DNA of 9,370 bases from assembly GCA_031424015.1 (NCBI GenBank), contig JANPGR010000052.1:1-9370 (forward strand), written 5' to 3'. The DNA is from JANPGR01 sp031424015 (lineage in GTDB: Bacteria > Patescibacteriota > Minisyncoccia > Phycocordibacterales > UBA1006). Shown here piece after piece: positions 6,392 to 9,370 of the stretch. Position 1 is the stretch's first letter. Each line of letters begins with the position of its first letter. A model generated the notes under the pieces. The model did no database searches. It was given only the letters and a program-made list of their open reading frames with translations, and had not been told where the DNA came from. The position numbers and the translations under genes were made by a program.

Positions 6392-7402
6392 TTACCACTT
6401 TTCTATCAGACCATAGAGAAATACCTGCAACATAAGTGCGCCATTCCCTGTACGTCTCATGTCCGAAATCAGATTAATGAGCGAGAGCAAGAATCCTGCA
6501 TTAATGGGACCGCGCGCATTGCTCGCGAGTGTAGTGACGAGGGATTTCTCATTCGCAGGTATTGTTATTTTGGATCCAAATCGCACAGCCAGCACCATTC
6601 GTACTCGATCAATCATCATACGTACAAAAAATTCAGGATTAGATGGTGAATCAGAATCCAGAAAATCTACTATACTCTGTTTATTCTGAGTGTCTATCAG
6701 AGAGAGTAGCGAACGCACCGTATCCACAGAAGGCAGTGATAATGAGTCTGTTACTATTTTTTCTGTGATGTTTTTCTCTGGTGTGTTCGAGCATACAGTC
6801 TCCAGGCCCACAAGAGCATTACGATAGGACCCGTCTGCATACGCAACGACGAGGTCTCGGGCTGTGTCGTCAATGGTGTATCCTTCGGCTAGGCATACTC
6901 TATTGAGCACTTTTTGAAGGTCAGTAGCGTCGGGCATCGATAATCTGAACACGGTCGAGCGCGAGATAATGGTATCAGGTACATCATCCACCTCGGTTGT
7001 TGCCATGATAAAAATCACGTGAGCTGGTGGCTCTTCGAGAGTTTTGAGAAATGCATTCCAGGAATCTTTGGTAAACATATGGACCTCGTCGAGTATATAT
7101 ATTTTATGACTCGACATTACTGGTACAGTCAACACGTCGTTGCGCAGGGCTCTGACATCATCGATCTTTCGATAGGATGCTGCGTCAATCTCGAATATAT
7201 CTATCGGATCAATATTCATCGATCGGGCAATAATCCGTGCCAGAGAAGTCTTTCCTGTACCACGAGGGCCAACCAGGAGGATCGAATGCGGCACACTCTG
7301 TGTATCTATCATAGAACGTAATGTTGTAACCGTGCTGGACTGACCAACTACATCATCGAGCGTCTGTGGGCGGTATTTGCGGTAGAGTGCTGTGTGGGAC
7401 AT
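6392..7402 (-). CDS. dnaX: DNA polymerase III gamma/tau-type clamp-loader ATPase
   Basis: DnaX is the ATPase of the clamp loader that opens the beta sliding clamp and places it on primed DNA. The start 'ALYRKYRPQTLDDVVGQ' is the family signature. Walker A is 'GPRGTGKTS' (45-53). Walker B is 'IYILDEVHMF' (101-110). Sensor 1 is 'FIMATTEVDDVPDTIISRS' (131-149). Sensor 2 is 'GSYRNAL' (191-197). Two things are odd. The four-Cys zinc module normally found between Walker A and 'IDAAS' is absent: 'ARIIARSMNIDPIDIFEIDAAS' runs straight through. Also the usual SRC motif reads SRS (147-149). At 336 residues it ends after the collar domain, so it is gamma-like and has no tau region to bind the polymerase or helicase. 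The ATG at 7402 has no Shine-Dalgarno but has TATACT 8 nt upstream. Delta-prime is a less likely alternative, because the P-loop is intact and the N-terminus is DnaX-like. Confidence 0.9.
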   Translation of the reverse strand: MSHTALYRKYRPQTLDDVVGQSSTVTTLRSMIDTQSVPHSILLVGPRGTGKTSLARIIARSMNIDPIDIFEIDAASYRKIDDVRALRNDVLTVPVMSSHKIYILDEVHMFTKDSWNAFLKTLEEPPAHVIFIMATTEVDDVPDTIISRSTVFRLSMPDATDLQKVLNRVCLAEGYTIDDTARDLVVAYADGSYRNALVGLETVCSNTPEKNITEKIVTDSLSLPSVDTVRSLLSLIDTQNKQSIVDFLDSDSPSNPEFFVRMMIDRVRMVLAVRFGSKITIPANEKSLVTTLASNARGPINAGFLLSLINLISDMRRTGNGALMLQVFLYGLIEKW

Positions 7403-7410
7403 ATGAGGAT

Positions 7411-7430
7411 AGTATATAGTAGTTAGTATA
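7411..7430 (-). promoter_or_regulatory. Tandem TATACT boxes before dnaX
   Basis: Two TATACT hexamers occur on the minus strand, at 7430-7425 and 7416-7411, spaced 14 nt apart. The nearer one is 8 nt before the dnaX ATG, giving an essentially leaderless start. The farther one would give a leader of about 15 nt. No Shine-Dalgarno is seen in either case. Confidence 0.4.
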
Positions 7431-7453
7431 CAGTGGCTAGTGGGATTATGGAT

Positions 7454-8080
7454 CTATAGTATACCTTCCAGAACCCTAGGTAACACTCCTTCTTTTTCTG
7501 AAATTCTAATACAAGTATACATCCTCTCCAGTGAGTGCCCTATATATCGAGTGTCTGCTATATCTCGGGTCTCGCTAGAATGTTTCAACAAGAGCATATT
7601 CGCACAAAAAACTATCCATTGTTTTTCGGTAAGTAAAGTATCTCCCATGAAATGATACGAGTTATTAGTTTCTATTAATACCCCTCTACCCAGATTGTCA
7701 TACAGATCAAAAACACCTGTCATTCTCTCTCTTAGCAAGGCTTCTGATTCACGAGAAATCGGCAGAGAAAAATCCATAACAGGTAAATACAAAGTCTCTT
7801 TTGCATTTTTGAATAAACTTGTTAATGCTACAAGCCAACCATCTCTGTATTTATTATCAATCCAAGTACCTATAGTAGAAATATCTGCAACAGGAAAATT
7901 TATCAATTCTACGGCCCCTAACGGGTCTTCTTTTACTCCACTCTTTCCTGTGTTAGTATTGTTTTTATATAATCGAACTAGAAAAGATGTAACACCAAAA
8001 TGCTCATTCTTTTTTATAATTAATTCAATTAATTCATAGGTCGTTCTCGATTCATATTTTCCAAGGTCTATTGTTTCCAT
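7454..8080 (-). CDS. Uncharacterised protein, 208 residues
   Basis: I cannot assign this protein firmly. It is soluble-looking, with no signal peptide or membrane helix, and mixed alpha/beta. Notable blocks are 'YLPVMDFSLP' (98-107), 'GRGVLIETNNSYHFMG' (131-146) and 'DTRYIGHSLERMYTCIRIS' (176-194). The order of an acidic block, a Ser-x-His block and an Arg-rich block resembles the layout of archaeo-eukaryotic primase (AEP) small-subunit domains, but the match is weak and only suggestive. An in-frame TTG two codons earlier (8086) gives 210 residues and lies exactly 10 nt after TATACT, so either start is possible; I chose the ATG. It lies between dus (45-51 bp gap) and dnaX (51 bp gap) on the same strand and ends with TAG. 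Confidence 0.75.
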   Translation of the reverse strand: METIDLGKYESRTTYELIELIIKKNEHFGVTSFLVRLYKNNTNTGKSGVKEDPLGAVELINFPVADISTIGTWIDNKYRDGWLVALTSLFKNAKETLYLPVMDFSLPISRESEALLRERMTGVFDLYDNLGRGVLIETNNSYHFMGDTLLTEKQWIVFCANMLLLKHSSETRDIADTRYIGHSLERMYTCIRISEKEGVLPRVLEGIL

Positions 8081-8096
8081 ATTCAATATATACCCT

Positions 8097-8102
8097 AGTA
8101 TA
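8097..8102 (-). promoter_or_regulatory. TATACT -10 box of the 208-residue gene
   Basis: TATACT (8102-8097) lies 10 nt before the alternative TTG start (8086) and 16 nt before the ATG (8080). AGGG directly after it is 12 nt from the ATG, too far for a usual Shine-Dalgarno. No convincing -35 is visible. Confidence 0.35.
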
Positions 8103-8131
8103 TATTTAATACTACAGAAAACAAAATCAAA

Positions 8132-9184
8132 CTATTTTTGTATTTCCCTTTCTAATATTTCCACAATTTTTTCATAGGTTTTTTCTGCCATAATTTCTGC
8201 ACGCAATTCTGCTGCACCAGGCCAATCGGTCAGATAACAACGGAAATTTTTCTTCATCAATTCTAGGGATTTGCCGTGGACATTTTCTGGGACAGACATG
8301 AATTGGTCGCCAAAAACGAAGTTTTTGGCGGAATAGTCCGGACCCGTACCCGCATATACCCACTCGTAATAAAGTTTAAAATGATCCAAAGCTGATTGTA
8401 AACGTGTGCCCTTTTCCGGCATTGCGCCACCATATTTGAAAAAATACGGATTACCAAATGTACCCTTGCCCACCATATACCCATGCGCTCCTGTCTCGAT
8501 ACAGATCCTCTGGCCTTCAGATACATTCAGAATTCCCCCATTCGCAATTACAGGAATATGATACGGTTCTGCCAACTGACAAATAGATTGCATCGTATCC
8601 CAATGTGGTGGATAGTCGCTGAGTTCTGATCGTGTACGAGCATGAATCGTCAATGCATCGATACCTGCGTCGAGGAGCCCTGGAATCCAAGTCGAAGACT
8701 CATCACGAGACCAACCTATGCGAGTTTTGACCGATATGGGAATATCTCCTGCAACTGATTTACATACACGGACGATCTCGGCTGCGAGCTCTGGTGTCTG
8801 GATGAGGCAAGCCCCCGCACCCTGTTTATTGATAGATCGATCTGGACAGCCCATATTGATATCGATCGCTCGGTATCCGAGACTGATGATGAGCGGGATT
8901 ACTTCACGGAATTTATCAGGATTTGATCCGAATATTTGGGCGACGAGTTTAGGTTGTTCGACAGCAGAATACTGCAAATCGCGCAGTAATTGGTACCGAC
9001 CACGCGAAACGAGTCCGTCGACAGCGACGAATTCCGTCCACAGCACATCAATAGCACCATACCCAGACTGATCCAACATATGATACCGATACGCACGATC
9101 GGTCACATCAGCCATCGGGGCTACTGCTGTTATTTTCGGGCCGCCGGAGGCGGCCCGACCATACAATTCCTGCCACATATTCAT
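8132..9184 (-). CDS. dus: tRNA-dihydrouridine synthase
   Basis: Dus enzymes use FMN and NADPH to reduce uridines in the tRNA D-loop. The TIM-barrel motifs appear in order: 'VAPMADVTDRAYR' (21-33), 'QIFGSNPDKF' (83-92) and 'DINMGCPDRSINKQGAGACL' (108-127) with catalytic C113. Then come 'ISVKTRIGW' (150-158), 'LTIHARTR' (178-185), 'IPVIANGGI' (210-218) and 'GYMVGKGTFGNP' (235-246). The C-terminal helical domain has 'KKNFRCYL....GAAELRAEIM'. It is DusB/NifR3-like, but I do not assign the subtype. Two short palindromes lie in frame: one encodes residues 9-17 near the N-terminus, the other residues 285-293 inside an apparently extended loop (about 278-304). The ATG at 9184 is supported by a Shine-Dalgarno AAGG (9197-9194); an ATG two codons later is an alternative. 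The preceding partial gene ends 68 bp upstream, and co-transcription is likely. Confidence 0.93.
   Translation of the reverse strand: MNMWQELYGRAASGGPKITAVAPMADVTDRAYRYHMLDQSGYGAIDVLWTEFVAVDGLVSRGRYQLLRDLQYSAVEQPKLVAQIFGSNPDKFREVIPLIISLGYRAIDINMGCPDRSINKQGAGACLIQTPELAAEIVRVCKSVAGDIPISVKTRIGWSRDESSTWIPGLLDAGIDALTIHARTRSELSDYPPHWDTMQSICQLAEPYHIPVIANGGILNVSEGQRICIETGAHGYMVGKGTFGNPYFFKYGGAMPEKGTRLQSALDHFKLYYEWVYAGTGPDYSAKNFVFGDQFMSVPENVHGKSLELMKKNFRCYLTDWPGAAELRAEIMAEKTYEKIVEILEREIQK
8308..8330. repeat. Perfect 10-3-10 palindrome inside dus
   Basis: CGCCAAAAAC (8308-8317) and GTTTTTGGCG (8321-8330) pair perfectly around GAA. It encodes residues 285-293 (SAKNFVFGD) of the dihydrouridine synthase, in a loop before the C-terminal helices that looks longer than in usual family members. 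There is no T run on either side suited to termination. Confidence 0.6.
9136..9158. repeat. GC-rich 10-3-10 palindrome inside dus
   Basis: TCGGGCCGCC (9136-9145) and GGCGGCCCGA (9149-9158) pair perfectly around GGA. It is far richer in G+C than its surroundings. It encodes residues 9-17 (GRAASGGPK) between 'WQEL' and 'ITAVAPM', where Dus proteins normally have only a few residues. It is about 26 bp after the start codon, so in the mRNA it would form a very stable hairpin close to the ribosome-loading site. Confidence 0.65.
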
Positions 9185-9193
9185 ATATCATTA

Positions 9194-9197
9194 CCTT
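9194..9197 (-). promoter_or_regulatory. Shine-Dalgarno of dus
   Basis: AAGG, within GGTAAGGTAA, lies 9 nt before the ATG at 9184. It is the clearest Shine-Dalgarno in the window. No TATACT box is found here, which fits translation from a longer, co-transcribed mRNA. Confidence 0.6.
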
Positions 9198-9252
9198 ACC
9201 ACGTATTTCCCTGTTGGCAACAGAGAAACCCTTAATAGCTCATTAGAAAAGG

Positions 9253-9370
9253 TTACCCAAACCTACCCTCTAACGATCTCCTACGATTCTCTGTTAGTAT
9301 ATCATATTTCATCTTCCTCAGCTTCTCGACAAGAAGTTTAGGGTTGTATTTCTCTCTATCTTCTAGTAAT
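9253..9370 (-). CDS. C-terminal end of an unknown gene (truncated)
   Basis: From the window edge an open frame of 38 codons runs to a TAA at 9255-9253. The visible residues include 'REKYNPKLLVEKLRKMKYD' and 'ILTENRRRSLEGRFG'. They are charged and amphipathic, as in a helical C-terminus, and the end fits the spacing to dus (68 bp). The start and most of the gene lie beyond the window. A frame this short could occur by chance, so the call rests mainly on protein-like composition and position. No family is recognised. Confidence 0.45.
   Translation of the reverse strand, partial: LLEDREKYNPKLLVEKLRKMKYDILTENRRRSLEGRFG

Noticed and set aside
9203..9230. CTGTT-GGC-AACAG hairpin upstream of dus as a terminator
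   Set aside because: The stem is short and has no T run after it on the minus strand, so it would not stop transcription into dus.

Overview
The window looks like part of a chromosome from a Candidate Phyla Radiation (Patescibacteria) bacterium, probably assembled from a metagenome. This rests on gene style. The TruB is short, opens with a 'YK.SGET..EC' motif and carries an extra 'DFRQ..I..SW' segment. DnaX is stripped down and lacks the usual zinc module. A soluble TraG/VirD4-like ATPase of the kind common in CPR genomes is followed by a secreted lamin-tail-domain protein. The standard code fits: long frames stay open with TGA read as stop, truB stops at TGA, and the other genes stop at TAA or TAG. 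No order-level placement can be made from this sequence alone.

Layout. Positions 1-222 hold no convincing gene; they contain two inverted repeats and a promoter-like site for truB (plus strand, 223-978). Everything else is on the minus strand. Read in the direction of transcription, from the right end: a truncated gene (9370-9253), a tRNA-dihydrouridine synthase (9184-8132), an unknown 208-residue protein (8080-7454), dnaX (7402-6392), an unknown 334-residue acidic protein (6304-5300), and a 365-bp gap (5299-4935). Then come the TraG-like ATPase (4934-2550) and, 7 bp after its stop, the lamin-tail protein (2542-962). The lamin-tail gene runs tail-to-tail into truB with a 17-bp overlap.

The 365-bp gap is the most structured non-coding stretch. 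It holds an 82-bp REP/BIME-like inverted-repeat element. It also holds a consensus extended -10 promoter whose transcript would end about 67 nt later at a strong intrinsic terminator, with no reading frame between: a candidate small RNA or an attenuated leader for the ATPase operon. The ATPase then has its own extended -10 box immediately before its ATG.

A recurring pattern is a TATACT (or TATGAT) hexamer 8-10 nt before the start codon, with no clear Shine-Dalgarno. It occurs at truB, the ATPase, the 334-residue gene, dnaX and the 208-residue gene, and suggests leaderless or nearly leaderless transcripts. The two genes that look internal to operons (dus, lamin-tail) instead have Shine-Dalgarno-like sites. 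Two perfect 10-3-10 palindromes lie in frame inside dus and a third (12-3-12) lies upstream of truB, which suggests small palindromic elements that tolerate insertion into coding sequence.

Functionally the window mixes tRNA modification (TruB, Dus), replication (DnaX), a putative DNA-transfer or secretion ATPase paired with an exported anchored protein, and two proteins I do not recognise.
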